Origin: Pseudogymnoascus destructans | Lineage: Eukaryota; Ascomycota; Leotiomycetes; Thelebolales; Thelebolaceae | NCBI RefSeq assembly: GCF_001641265.1 | Contig: NW_020167538.1 | Span: 744,001-808,000, forward strand | Reading direction: 5' to 3' | Length of the DNA stretch: 64,000 nt | Shown here: positions 1 to 10,374 of the stretch, in pieces | Layout of the letters: every line of letters begins with the position of its first letter | Position numbering within the stretch: the first letter of the stretch is position 1 | Notes under the pieces: model-generated | Told to the model about the DNA's origin: nothing | The model's database searches: none | The model's input: the letters and a program-made list of their open reading frames with translations, nothing else | Made by a program: the position numbers and the translations under genes

Positions 1-881
1 TTGTGTTCCTTGCAGTACTCCTCAAACTCATCTGAGTGGTGGCTCTCATGACCATCAAGGACTAACAAGCGATAACCACCAACACTCCGGGCCTTTGTAT
101 GCTTCTCAAAGTGCTGAATCCAATCCATGCCTCTCTCGTTTGTAGTCCAGCCATTTTCAGTAACAGAAATCACCCAATCACTTGAAAATCCACTATTCTC
201 ATACCAAGATGTAAGGTGGTTTTTGCCTGCAACAATGATAAATGGTGGTACTGCCCAACCTTGAGAACTAATGCCTTGGATTACTGTAACCCATTCCCAA
301 TTACCAGGCTGTACCTTCTTTGCTTTTGCCCGCCCGTCTGAGCTTGTTACAACCATAGCAGTTGAGATAACGCCCATCATAAACCCAGTCTCATCAAAGT
401 TGTAGATATCTGCTTCATCGATACCATATTTCGCAATTGTGTTACGCACAAGCTCAAACCAGCCATTAATAACTTCTGGATCTTCGCACTTAGCCCTCTG
501 GTAGTCGTATTTGCGCTGAAAGCGTGTCTGGAGCTCTACACGCCGCTTAACAAAGTTTGAAGCCCAACGCGACCCAACGCGTGACGCGTCGCGTGTTGCA
601 AGTAGTCGACTTGCCATATCTTCAACAACAGACAGCCGAGGAGGAAACCCTTTGGCAGCTAGGTCGAGTATATACTGAACAAGGACGGACTCCTCTAGGT
701 TAGTTAATTTCCGTGAGTTGGCTTGGATATCGCGTCGTGAAGGTACACCTTCTAGACGACGACCTAGCTTGCGGTGGTCCACAGAATAGATCCTAGCAGC
801 AACTCGAAGGCGTAACTTTGGGTCGCTTTGCATAGCCTGGATAGCTAGCACTAATTGGCTTTCATCGTTTTTATGGGGCAT
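1..881 (-). CDS. Fot1/pogo-like (Tc1-mariner) DDE transposase, 3' end beyond the window
   Basis: An uninterrupted reading frame of 293 codons starts at the ATG at 879-881 and runs off the left edge. The N-terminal ~120 residues look like the paired helix-turn-helix DNA-binding region (psq/CENP-B type). The catalytic region follows, with YNFDETGF near residue 170 and LVLDGHESHHS near residue 275, which are the first two acidic positions of the pogo/Fot1 DDE_1 domain. The third acidic residue lies outside the window. The frame has no stop, so this copy could be functional. In the host cell it would cut and paste its own element at TA dinucleotides. Its neighbour is the 3' end of a ferric-reductase gene, which the element appears to interrupt. 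The family call is firm; the subfamily is not. Confidence 0.9.
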   Translation of the reverse strand, partial: MPHKNDESQLVLAIQAMQSDPKLRLRVAARIYSVDHRKLGRRLEGVPSRRDIQANSRKLTNLEESVLVQYILDLAAKGFPPRLSVVEDMASRLLATRDASRVGSRWASNFVKRRVELQTRFQRKYDYQRAKCEDPEVINGWFELVRNTIAKYGIDEADIYNFDETGFMMGVISTAMVVTSSDGRAKAKKVQPGNWEWVTVIQGISSQGWAVPPFIIVAGKNHLTSWYENSGFSSDWVISVTENGWTTNERGMDWIQHFEKHTKARSVGGYRLLVLDGHESHHSDEFEEYCKEH

Positions 882-1008
882 GTTTTGTTGTTGAGGAATT
901 TAACATTTAGTTGGGGGGTTTGGTCACCGCATCATTTTGGTGCTTTCGCTTGTTTGGCGCTTTCGCTATACATGTACGTTAAGCCAAAATATGTATAGTG
1001 ACTTGTAG
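1..1008 (-). mobile_element. Partial pogo/Fot1-type DNA transposon (one end only)
   Basis: The transposase frame ends its 5' side at 881, and 882-1008 would be the 5' untranslated part and terminal repeat. The ferric-reductase-like reading frame on the same strand loses its family similarity around 1005-1010, just before a TA dinucleotide. A sequence beginning CAAGTCACTATACATATTTT (minus strand) follows. Because pogo elements insert at TA, I place the end there. The other terminal repeat is outside the window, so the exact boundary is inferred. Confidence 0.55.
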
Positions 1009-2718
1009 GTTTGAGGAGGAGATTTCCAAGTTTGCTCTTGAGTTTGATAGCAAACTGAGTGCAACGAATGTCAGTATGACACTCTGGCAAGGGAGAGGGC
1101 CCCGGATACATACTAGCTCGTTCCCCAAATGGCGTTTTAGGCGAGTTCTTAGATTCAACATACACTGAAATCGAGAGGATCTAGTCCGGGTATTCATTAG
1201 CTGCAATTTTGGAGGGTGTTATATACCACTGAACGTACACAGCCATCGTCCAATTTGTCCTCCTTCAGCGCACTGTTAAGTACTTCCTGAACTGCAAGAC
1301 CGTCGGCTACACCTGTTAGCTTTGATACGGATTTGCATATTGCATACAGCAATCCCACCTTCATTCTTTATCTGCCACACCAGATGAATGCAGCGAGTTC
1401 GGACCGCGCGAGTGTTATAGCTGTAGATTAGCTTCTTCAGGTGTGGTACGAAGGCAGCGATGCCGAAGCCGCTCGCCACCATTAGGACGCTCTCGTACTC
1501 ACCCATCGACAGGCTGGCTCTGTGAGGGCCACTGAACATGACGAGAGGGTTGATGGTGTAGCCCTTCTTCGCGTGGTACAACAGCTCTTGCGTGAGCCCT
1601 CTCCGAGGCTCGATCAGGAGATCAAGCCTGGCCTGGTCCTTTGCGTCCCACGAGATGACCGTGAACGGGTGAGTTTGGAGGAAAGACCAGAAGCTGACAG
1701 AAGGGATCCACAGGTTTATATACTGCCCAGCATCCATCGCCAGAGGCTTGGAGAGATGTAGCTGCATCTTGACCGCACCTGCATCGTGCGTGATAGTGGC
1801 GCGTGACAGTTGGTGGCGAAAGACCCCGTTTCGGACGATGACGGCGCCAGTTTGCAGGAGGTTGCTGCGAATATCCCCATGGTGATGTAGATATAGGCGT
1901 GCGGGGAAGACTTGTCGGAAGGAACGTGTCGCCACACCGCGTAGATGGAGCCCCAGGCGAGGGCTTGGTGTGACCGTAGGAAGAGCTCGTACGAGAGCTT
2001 GCGGAAGAGAGGAAACAAGAGGACGAGGAGCAGGCAAAGCAGTGACGCTCCCTATCGAAATTTAGGTCAGACAACGAGGGGAGTGATGGATGAAACGTAC
2101 AATAACTGCAAATAGATTCTGGGAAACGTCGATTGGGAGAGGCCCATCGGACGCCGCGGCCATGGCATGGAGGAAAACGAGTGCGGCCGTCATCCATCCA
2201 GCCGACCGGTGGATGCCACGGATGGTCTTGAGCGAGAGCCCAATCAGGTCGGCGAGGAAGGCAAAATGAGGCCCTGCGAGGAGGGGGATCATGTTGACCT
2301 CTGCGAGAGTGCCAGCTCGCCGACCAGCGCCCGAGAAGTTGGCAGCTTTAATGTCGTCCCACGACAGTACGGCGAGGACGCAGAACAGGTTGATTGCGAG
2401 GTAGGCCAGCTGTATAATGACGCCTGCCCGAGTCCACGGCCCTAGGATTCGGTGTCGGTGAAGTATGTATGGATACCTAAAATGCTTCGAGACAAAGATG
2501 GAGACTCGGGTAACGAGTGGAATTAGGAGGGGAAGCAAGTTAACGAAAGCAAAGATACAAAGGGTGCCACCTGCGGCGATAGCATAGATTTGAATAGCAT
2601 CCATAACGATCGGAAGTGCGAAGAGATCGCGAGAAACGAGTGAATATGTTGAGTTGGTGGAGTTGAGAGAGTGGACAGGGTGAGGTAAATAAATGGCCGA
2701 GATCTGAGCCAGTTCCAT
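932..2718 (-). pseudogene. Ferric reductase-like transmembrane oxidoreductase, frameshifted and 3'-truncated
   Basis: This is a FRE/NOX-type ferric reductase, which moves electrons from NADPH through FAD and haem across the plasma membrane to reduce Fe(III). Four exons can be read: 2718-2101, 2051-1359, 1306-1239 and 1180 onward. Introns are 2052-2100 (GTACGT), 1307-1358 and 1181-1238. Exon 1 holds membrane helices with HRSAGWMTAALVFLHA. Exon 2 holds another helix (RSHQALAWGSIYAVW), the FAD-binding HPFTV and the NADPH-site GYESVLMVASGFG-like stretch (written EYESVLMVASGFGIA). Two defects are visible. A one-base deletion near 1857-1866 breaks the frame between IFAAT and LQTGAVIVRN. The last ~40 residues expected after GNLLL are replaced by pogo-element sequence. 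Upstream in-frame codons to 2784 begin with GTG, so I chose the ATG at 2718. Confidence 0.8.
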
Positions 2719-3263
2719 AGGCGACTGGTTGGAAAGCTGTGGAATAACTGTGCTTAGTGCGATAGTGTGCTTAGACCTAAGCACGAGAGGACTCTCTCTA
2801 CCATGGATTTCGCTTACTTCTAGTTGCTATGTTGTGCCTTTATATACCGTCCCTGGAGAGCGTGGTCCCTGATCGACAGGGCCTCTTGGCTTCATCGTCC
2901 CCTGCGGCCTGCGTGGCCAGGGCCTCTTGGTGTGGCAAGCGGGAGGTATAGTATTCAGTTACAGTACCGCGATGCGATGAACCAATACTGCATCAAGCCC
3001 GGAGAGCCTTACTGTATGAATTTGATCCGAGATGATTTGGGCAGAGCAGTACATTATATAGCTCCACGCAATATCGATAAGGCGTCCAATCTCCGCAACC
3101 TGTGCCACTGTCAGAACTATGGAGCGCGGATGTGGACAATCCCGTCCCGTCCAGAAACCCGGGTGGGGAGGGTATTGGTACGCCAAGCGTTGGTGCTATC
3201 GATAAGAGGAGAGCCTATCCCGCCCACCCACTCTTCTCCTCTCCTCCATGCCTTTACTCAGCC
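2719..3263. other. Intergenic region upstream of the ferric reductase and the next gene
   Basis: This is a divergent spacer of about 545 bp between the ferric-reductase start and the ATG at 3264. TTTATATACC near 2836-2846 is a candidate TATA box. A 13-bp word (CAGGGCCTCTTGG) occurs twice, near 2878 and 2923. An open frame of ~150 codons crosses the region, but it shows no recognisable domain or codon signal. I see no gene here. Confidence 0.4.
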
Positions 3264-5313
3264 ATGGCATTCACCACTCCCACTGATGACTTGAATAGCC
3301 CACAGGCATCAAGTAATGGGAGTGAAGGCTTATACAAAGAGCATGAAGGTAATGTACTAACAACTGTGCACGATGAGCAGGCCCTCGAACACTTGCTCAA
3401 AAATCTTCCTGTTGAAAAGGTCCTCAAAAGACACTTTCGCTGTCGTCTTGGTACTAAGTGCTGCACAGGTTTTTTACTACATCTTTACACACCTACAGCG
3501 AAGCCAAGCTGCCATTCTTCCGTTCTTAGATCGTCAACCCTCTGCCCGCTCGCAGTTGGTGGCTCTGGGAAAGCTCGCCGTTGTCGACGCCCCGCCCAGT
3601 CCTGCCGCAACCCCCATTTCGACCGACCAGATTCCGCAAGCACCATCACCCAGCATTGACAGTCTCGCAACGGACGGGTATGAGCACGACACCCTGCCAA
3701 CCGATGAACCGCATACCCATGTCTCCTCACAAGAGAGGGCATCGCCAGATGCCTCTGTCCCAGGGACTCCAAACTCCACGGACGCCAACGAGGGCTCCGT
3801 TGCGAACCCCAGTCATGTTCAAGAGGGCGGGCTGGGGCATGATGGTCGTCTACACGAGACTGTCATGGAGGAGACGGCTGTCACAGCAGAGACAGGCGAC
3901 GGCGTCGTTCAGCACCCGACTGACACAGACCTCGACGTCGCCCAGGAGATCCACGCTGAAGAGCCGCCCCGGACTCGGGAAGATGTTTCATCACCTCCAA
4001 ACCCCAACGCGGATTTCCAACCTTCTGCCAAATCGCACCACACTCGTGGTCAAAAACGAATGCCGGACCCCTCTACTCCTAAACGAAAACCCAAAAGGCT
4101 CAAGAAGAGGTCTACGGCAGATCAGGTAGATCAAGAACAAGAAGAGCTGCTGGCGAAGGCTAATAAGTTGATGGATGACTCCGTGACTGTCCACGACATA
4201 ATTTTTGTCCTTGAGCGATTCGCACTACAGCGGGATTCTATTGCTACCAGAGACCACGCTGATCATACGGACCAGGACGAGCCGCAGCAGCAGGACCCGA
4301 ACCGCCAGCCAGGTCTGAAGAAGTGGTGGGATGGCCTTGGCGCCCACAAGAACGGTGAAAGATGGGAGAAATGCTTTCAGCGAGTCTTTGCTGGACTTTT
4401 TTATGGCCAGTATGCTGATGAGAGGGACGCATTCGATAAGTGGAAGAAAAAGGGGAACCTGCCACATCCGAGTGAAATGTACGTGGACGTGTGCTCCCCC
4501 GAGACTATTATCCCGGATGGTGAGCTTCCATCTAAACAGGCCAAGACTGCCCGTGCCCAAGCAAAGAGGCATTTTCAAAACGAAGTACAAAAAAAGAAGC
4601 TATGGGGGGAGATGCAAAAGCGCTACGGTATAGCCGTGTTCCTGCTGCTCAACCCGACCTTGCAGGAAGATCAGTAAGTGCCTTTATGCAGATGCGCGAG
4701 GACTTTAGAGATAACATTGTATTATAGTGTTTGACGACTAAGAGAATCCAATCTTGACCTCCTTCTAGACCGCATCGATGAGCGACACCCGAGATTGAAA
4801 CAAGACCTCCAAGGGCTTTCTGACCATCTCTCGTATTATATTGACAAAGGCAGACTTCCAACACAGAAATTACGGTTTGAAGAACTATCCCGCAGCGAGC
4901 TAGAGTCAGAGTGTTTCAAAAGCTTGTCGCTAGGTGATATGTTCAAACCCCTCGAGCCGCCTGCAGCAAACGCTCCCTGCGAAGGCCCGTCGACGAGTGA
5001 GGGATTGCACATAGAAGGCGACTGCACCGTGACAGAAAAGGTATCTGTTGATGCCCCCCCGCCTCCGGACCTATCACGGCCCGCATCTTCATCGTCATCA
5101 CTACGAGACGTCGATGAGCCTCTCACTCCAAGAATGGATGTAGATTCTAGGATAGATTCTCTCTCGGGTATCTTTGACATAGCAGTAGATACTCCCGGCT
5201 CTTCTCCAGCAGGATACAGTACCTTTGAAGGCGAGTTTGAGCACTACCACAATCAAGTAATGACTTCTAGGGACCCAAACTATGACTTTTCCTCTACTGT
5301 CTGGCAATACTGA
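3264..5313 (+). CDS. Unidentified protein with acidic/Ser-rich and basic regions, spliced
   Basis: I do not recognise this protein. The first segment (from ATG 3264) reads into a second frame used from about 3509 to 4673. An intron of about 58 bp at 3451-3508 would join them in frame, but its AAG acceptor is weak, so the start could instead be the ATG at 3373. A second intron, 4674-4742 (GTAAGT), joins to the last exon ending in TGA at 5311-5313. Visible features are an N-terminal leucine-rich piece, a long Pro/Ser/Thr/Glu-rich low-complexity stretch, a basic nuclear-localisation-like cluster (KRKPKRLKKR), a Trp-rich conserved-looking block (KKWWDGLGAHKNGERWEKCF) and an acidic Ser/Pro-rich tail. 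It lies between a ferric reductase and a pseudokinase in the accessory block, so it may be mobile-element cargo. No function can be assigned. Confidence 0.55.
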
Positions 5314-5870
5314 TGTCATTTCGATTCGATCGGCTTTTATCCCATAATATAATACCAGTCGTAGATCAACGCCGGAGATCCGATGCAGCGCGTCTGTCGC
5401 AAGTCTTGCGGAAGCTGCTGGCCAGCTGATCATACGCCAAACTCTTACATTTGCTGAAACACTGCCACCAGAAATGTCTTCTATTTCATTACATTACTCT
5501 TATTACAAACGCCCTTACTTTTCACCAAATCAAGGAATATCAAAGCCGTTTATAGAGGTCCTGTAGAACAGGTCATATGGTTGCGTCAGGTTATACTGGG
5601 AGTCTGCAAAGACAAATTTACAAGGAATGGATTTCACAGGCGTATGTTATAGCAATGATCTGCAGAGACGTGGTTATATGGAACAGTTATTTTGATATAT
5701 GATTAATTGTCACTTATCTACCAAGACGTGCCAAGCTCATGTGATTCCATTGCTACACAATCCGCCGACTTTTATTCACGTATCAAACATTTCAAATACA
5801 GCTGTAAAACAAACTAACACTGACACAAATGCATACTAGAAAGGAGAGCAAATCAGAGAAGTGTATTAAC
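5314..5870. other. Intergenic, convergent 3' ends
   Basis: These 557 bp separate the 3' end of the unidentified gene from the 3' end of the pseudokinase gene. The sequence is AT-rich from 5460 onward. I see no frame with coding character, no repeat and no RNA gene. Confidence 0.4.
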
Positions 5871-7112
5871 TTATGCTCCCACAACATCTCGCACCTGTTC
5901 ATGGTACCGGAAGCCTCGGTGAGAACTGACTGCCGCCAGAGCTACCATCCACTTGAGGTCTTCTTTTTTCCAATCGAGCTGTAAAAGCGGATGCTGATAG
6001 AGTTAGATGTAGCACAACTTGTAGTGGGACTTGCTTACATCTAATAGCTCGTCAAATGATCTGGCTACCTGGATCTTGGCCAGGAAGTCAACAGCTTTGC
6101 AGTCGGCTGGCCATCGCTCCATGCGTGGGCACCGCCGGCTCCATTCTCGTAGGCGCTCTTCTGCATCAGCTTCATGGTAATACTCATTAGAGACACCATA
6201 TCTCGCGAACTTCCCCCACCCGAAAGTGCCAGTTCCCTGCAGCATTCCTGACCGGCTGATGGCTGTGTTAGATTGGGAACTTGGGGCAGGCAGCTAGCTC
6301 ACCAATCCTTATATCTCCTTCTGTGCCTACGAGAATGCTAGAGCAGCTAAGAGAGCCATGCTCGAGCTGGCACGAGGTGAGATACTTGAGCCCGTTGACA
6401 ATCTGTACCAGTCAGCAAGTCGACCCATCATAGTTGTAGGACGCACCTGTGCCAGTGCCGCCACCAGTTCAAGCTCGGTAGGGTAGGGAGGCGAGTACAC
6501 GATATTGTCAAGTGTGACAGGAAGGTGCTGAAAGACGGCATAGTGAGAGCCTTCAAAGCTAAAGCACTCAACCATATTGTGGAAGTTCTGGTGCCGCACT
6601 CTCCGTAGCATGCAAACCCTCTGGGCGGCATCAGGTCCCTCAAGGCGCTTCACCATGAGAAGATCGTATGGGGGAGATAGATCAGCTACGATGGGAACAT
6701 ATCCGCCGAGGTTCAGTTCGAACTTCTCACAGAAGCGGGCCCATGGCGATTCGAACTGGACTGTGCGATCCAGCACGCTGGCACCGCTCTGGGCAGCTTT
6801 CACGATCTGTAGCTCCCTGAGACCGGGCTTAGTGGCTGACTCACGGCTGCCCAGAGAAGCTTTTATATGGCGGCGTTGCTCAGGCTCGCGGTCCTGCGAT
6901 GCTATAATCTTTCTCTTCTTCGAGATCAGCGAAGCAAAGCCAGGAGGAATGCTCTCCTCTGGCGTGTCGACTCGTTCGTTGGTGTCGAGGTCAAGCACGT
7001 CGCCAAAGGTGATCCTCGTTATACGATTGTTCTTGATGGAAACATTGTGCCCAAGGTCGTCGGCAGTGGTTAAAGCAGACTGTAGTCGGTCGTTGGCAGA
7101 GATAGACTCCAT
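5871..7112 (-). CDS. Protein kinase-like fold lacking catalytic residues (pseudokinase)
   Basis: Four exons give a 365-aa protein: 7112-6447, 6402-6303, 6262-6039 and 5978-5871. Introns are 44, 40 and 60 bp, all GT-AG, and all keep frame. The ATG at 7110-7112 is the first in frame. Residues 1-110 are hydrophilic with a basic KKRK cluster. From ~115 a kinase-like domain can be followed: LLMVKRLEG (~151-159) matches the VAIK lysine strand. RRVRHQNFHNMVECFSFEGSHYAVFQHL-like sequence matches the C-helix to hinge region. LEHGSLSCSSILV (~236-248) sits where HRDLKxxN should be, and IRIA sits where DFG should be. The catalytic Asp, the Asn and the DFG Asp are all replaced, so phosphotransfer is unlikely. 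It is divergently transcribed from a DUF3723 gene 360 bp away, which suggests a functional pair. The family is a motif-based call. Confidence 0.7.
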
Positions 7113-7242
7113 TATTCGTAGGACAGTTTAACTGAGGGCAGCTGTGACTGGTATGCAGCAGGTGGTCAGACGGGGTATTTATGTCAGAAAAACAAAGGAC
7201 CTGGAACATGTTAGAGTCGAAAAGAAGCGGACAGGCCTTTGA

Positions 7243-7412
7243 CCACCAGCAGCAAATGGGGGGTGTACCTACTTAGGAGCAGACACCCGATGGTATAAGT
7301 ACCACACAACCCAGGGCACATTCATTCCCACCAGCAGCAAATGGGGGGTGTACCTACTTAGGAGCAGACACCCGATGGTATAAGTACCACACAACCCAGG
7401 GCACATTCATTC
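7243..7412. repeat. Two tandem 85-bp copies inside the divergent promoter
   Basis: Positions 7243-7327 and 7328-7412 are identical or nearly so, and 7413-7418 begins a third partial copy. Each unit contains GGTATAAGTACCACAC, a probable TATA box directed toward the DUF3723 gene, and a CACCCGATGG word. The repeat lies in the 360-bp spacer between the pseudokinase start (7112) and the DUF3723 start (7472), so it duplicates the core promoter. Confidence 0.9.
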
Positions 7413-9529
7413 CCACCATCCTCCTCCTCCCTCCTGCCCTCCATTCTAGTCCACTGCCTTCAGCCCTCGATATGCAGCAGTCTCGAGCCCAGAACGAGGA
7501 TTCCGTGCTCGAGGAAGAGCGGTGACTGAAGTATAGGGGTACTGCACGCATCAGTCTCGACGTGCTCTTTTTCCGCCAAGATCAGCCACGTGAATCCAGC
7601 AAGAGACAAGCGGACTTCCTCGTGGATTGTTTTCAGAAGGAAGGATGTCATCGACTGCCTCTCTGCAATCACGTACCTGCGATCATCGACCAGGAAAGCC
7701 TCGATGCCGCAATGCAGCGATTGGGGAGGACGGCAGACGACTTGCTGACTAATGATGAGGTGCCTGACTATCCCCTGCTAGAATTTCCGACCGGCTTCCA
7801 TCTTGAGTGTCTCCACGGCCGGCACAGGATCGAAGCTGGGCGCGAATTTCTCCATCCTGGGGACGATTGGTGGACGGCTGATCTGTACCTCTCAGGTAAG
7901 ATTGAGGCCTTCTGACATATGGGTCGTGCTAACGTGTGACTACCTAGACCTGAACGTCGACCTAAAGACATGCCTCGTTGAAGAATATGCCAACGAGGAG
8001 AAGCCCTCCGATGGCGAGATTTACTACAAGATGCGGTGCTACCATTTCCAGCGGAATTTCAGCTTTGAAATGCGGTGGAAGGCACGCCTGCGAGGCAAGC
8101 GGAAGGAGTACCTGCTGACGCTCACCCGTAATGAAGCACTGACGGCAGCATTCGATAACTTGCTGGACATCCCAGGTCTCTGGGGCGGGATGAAGATCGC
8201 TACGCTGCACAAAGTGATGGCTCTAAAGTGTGATACGGTAGGCAGAGGGCTGGCATGGATGATTGATTTTGGCTGATTTCGCACGGTACAGGAACTTTTA
8301 CACTACCTCCGCCGCATCAAGCAGGTCTGGTCTGATCTTGTACGTGGCAATAAGGCTGCTATGGGGAAGATTGATCAAGCGACAGTGAAGGCTTTAGAGC
8401 TGAAGGCACCACGAGCGTCAACAGCGGACGCGGAGTTCCTCCGCATTCGAGTGCGTGGGGGGGAGGTATTCAGCACTTTCGATGACAGCGAGCGCGACGA
8501 TATCTGGAGCTGGCTAAAGTGCGTTGAGGGCCTAATTCCATCTCTCGCGACCTTCTTCAAAGACATCGGGTACTTGGAGCGCCTCACCAACTGCGTCAAG
8601 CAGCTAACGGGCAACAATGTTCAGATCTCTCATGCCTTCAAGCAACTATTCTCCCCTGTTGATCAAGAGGACGGCCGCGTTCGGATCATGGATGGCCAGG
8701 CTAAGATTCAGGTCGCCGAGAATGCTTTTGTGTACGGGCAGGGGACGCGGGGAGACCAAGTCGATCTCGGGTACCGGCAGATCATTGCGTATGCCATGCG
8801 GCACTTCGCGGATATGCCAAAGGAACCAGTGAAGGAAGGCCGCATGATGCAGCCTGCAGCGATGGCAGATCGAGCCGTCCTCCGCCGCTTTGCTGACTTG
8901 GCAGACCAGCTGGGGTTTACCAGTACCAGGATAAAGCATTTGCAGCAGTATCCAGCTGCACTCGCCAAGCAAACCCCACCATCGGAGCATCCTCCCCTCG
9001 TTACGTCGGGATCCGGAGTAGGGATAGCTCGTAGATGCGGCACCCCACTCAGGCTGAAATTCAACGAGGATCGGAAATTCTGGTTTATCAATCACCTCCA
9101 TGACGAGAGAGACCAGCAAGGCAAAGGCATCACAAACTTCTTCGTCCGAAAACAAGTTTATCTCGCCTTCTTTGGCTGGCCGACCTGGAGGCCTACTGCC
9201 CAGGGTGGTAGCCATGGCCGCTCTCCATCTCTCTCTCCTGTTCCAGACTTCGGAGATTTATCTCAAGACCTAAGCCCTGATGCTGAACAGCACACGGTCG
9301 GGTCCCGAACGGACCGGCCACCTAGTGCGCTAGAACCTGCAGATGATGACGGGGGCCTTTTTGTCCCAGAAGCAAGCCCAAGCCAAACCCAGGCGAAAGG
9401 AATGGGTGATGGTGGACAGCCAGAGCAGCCTATGAACCGCTCGACGCCAGCCGAGGATGAAAGGTGGAAGCGGAAGCTTCTGGAACATAAAAAGCGAAGG
9501 GAAGCGTGGCTGGAGCGGCTGGAGAAGGA

Positions 9530-9662
9530 GCGGCTGGAGAAGCAACGGCTGGAGCGGGAGAGGCTGGAGAAGGAGAGGCTGGAGAAGGAGAGGCTGGAGA
9601 AGGAGAGGCTAGAGAAGGAGAGGCTGGAGAAGGAGAGGCTGGAGAGGGAGAGGTTGGAGAGA
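9530..9662 (+). repeat. Coding minisatellite, 15-bp unit, EKERL coil
   Basis: About eight copies of a 15-bp unit close to GAGAAGGAGAGGCTG encode repeated EKERL/ERERL pentapeptides within the DUF3723 exon 3. All indels are in multiples of 15, so frame is kept. It would form a highly charged single helix or coiled coil. Copy number is likely to vary between strains. Confidence 0.85.
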
Positions 9663-9769
9663 GAGATAGACATCAACCTTATTAGATGGGAGGACGATAC
9701 TTGGAAATACCTAACACCACTCGCAGTCGATCCAGAGAATCCGTCTAACATCGAACAGTTGGTCAACGA

Positions 9770-10022
9770 TGTTACGATATCAAGTGCGCCTTGCAGCTCG
9801 AGTGGGGGTTCAGGGGTGTGGGGAGCTTTCCGGGGTTGGAGTGAAGTTTTCAGTTGTGGAGTGAATTCTCAGAACTGGTCTCGCTAAAGAGAATTCACTC
9901 CACAATAGCTGTATATAGATCGAGCCACTGCTCGAGTGCTCCTCTTCTCTTTCCTTTCTTCTCTAGATTGAGTTTAATTCATAATACCCAACTGGCGCCC
10001 TATGCCTTGGTGAACCGTGACA
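9770..10022 (+). repeat. 5' LTR
   Basis: This 253-bp LTR is nearly identical to 15463-15715. It contains a 17-bp perfect inverted repeat (9854-9870 with 9889-9905, 18-nt loop) and a TATATAGATCG promoter-like word at about 9911-9921. TGGCGCC occurs near its right end. Confidence 0.95.
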
Positions 10023-10374
10023 TAAAACTCAATCTCTCTTATACCTCTTTTCCTGCTCTTTGAGCTGAACCCTCTTCTGAAATCGAAATCGAAATCCACT
10101 CTTTGAAAACCCCAGAACCAGAAACCTTATCCGGAAGTCGATTCCAGGACGATCTCGAGGCAACCCCTCAAAGTTGGCTTTCGACAGTCAGCTCGACACA
10201 CACACACCACCTTCGCAAGTCAGACCTTTTACAACGCTCCCTTGACAAGGATATAACTGTGAGGGAAGTGCGCTCCTCTCGAGTGGCTCCTACGGCCAAC
10301 AACTGCACAATAGGGCCTTTGGCAATATGTGTCTGACTTGACGATATAAACTGAAATTGAAATAGCAACTCGCT
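10023..10374 (+). other. Retrotransposon 5' leader
   Basis: These 352 bp lie between the 5' LTR and the gag ATG at 10375. The primer-binding site should be at its start (TAAAACTCAATCTC), but I cannot match it to a tRNA. No other feature is visible. Confidence 0.5.

Noticed and set aside
2824..3294. Open frame of ~156 codons
   Set aside because: No domain, Arg/Trp/Pro-rich composition typical of chance frames, and overlap with a promoter-like region.
3349..3380. GTAATG...GCAG intron in the unidentified gene
   Set aside because: Only 32 bp, too short for a fungal intron, and it does not restore the frame.
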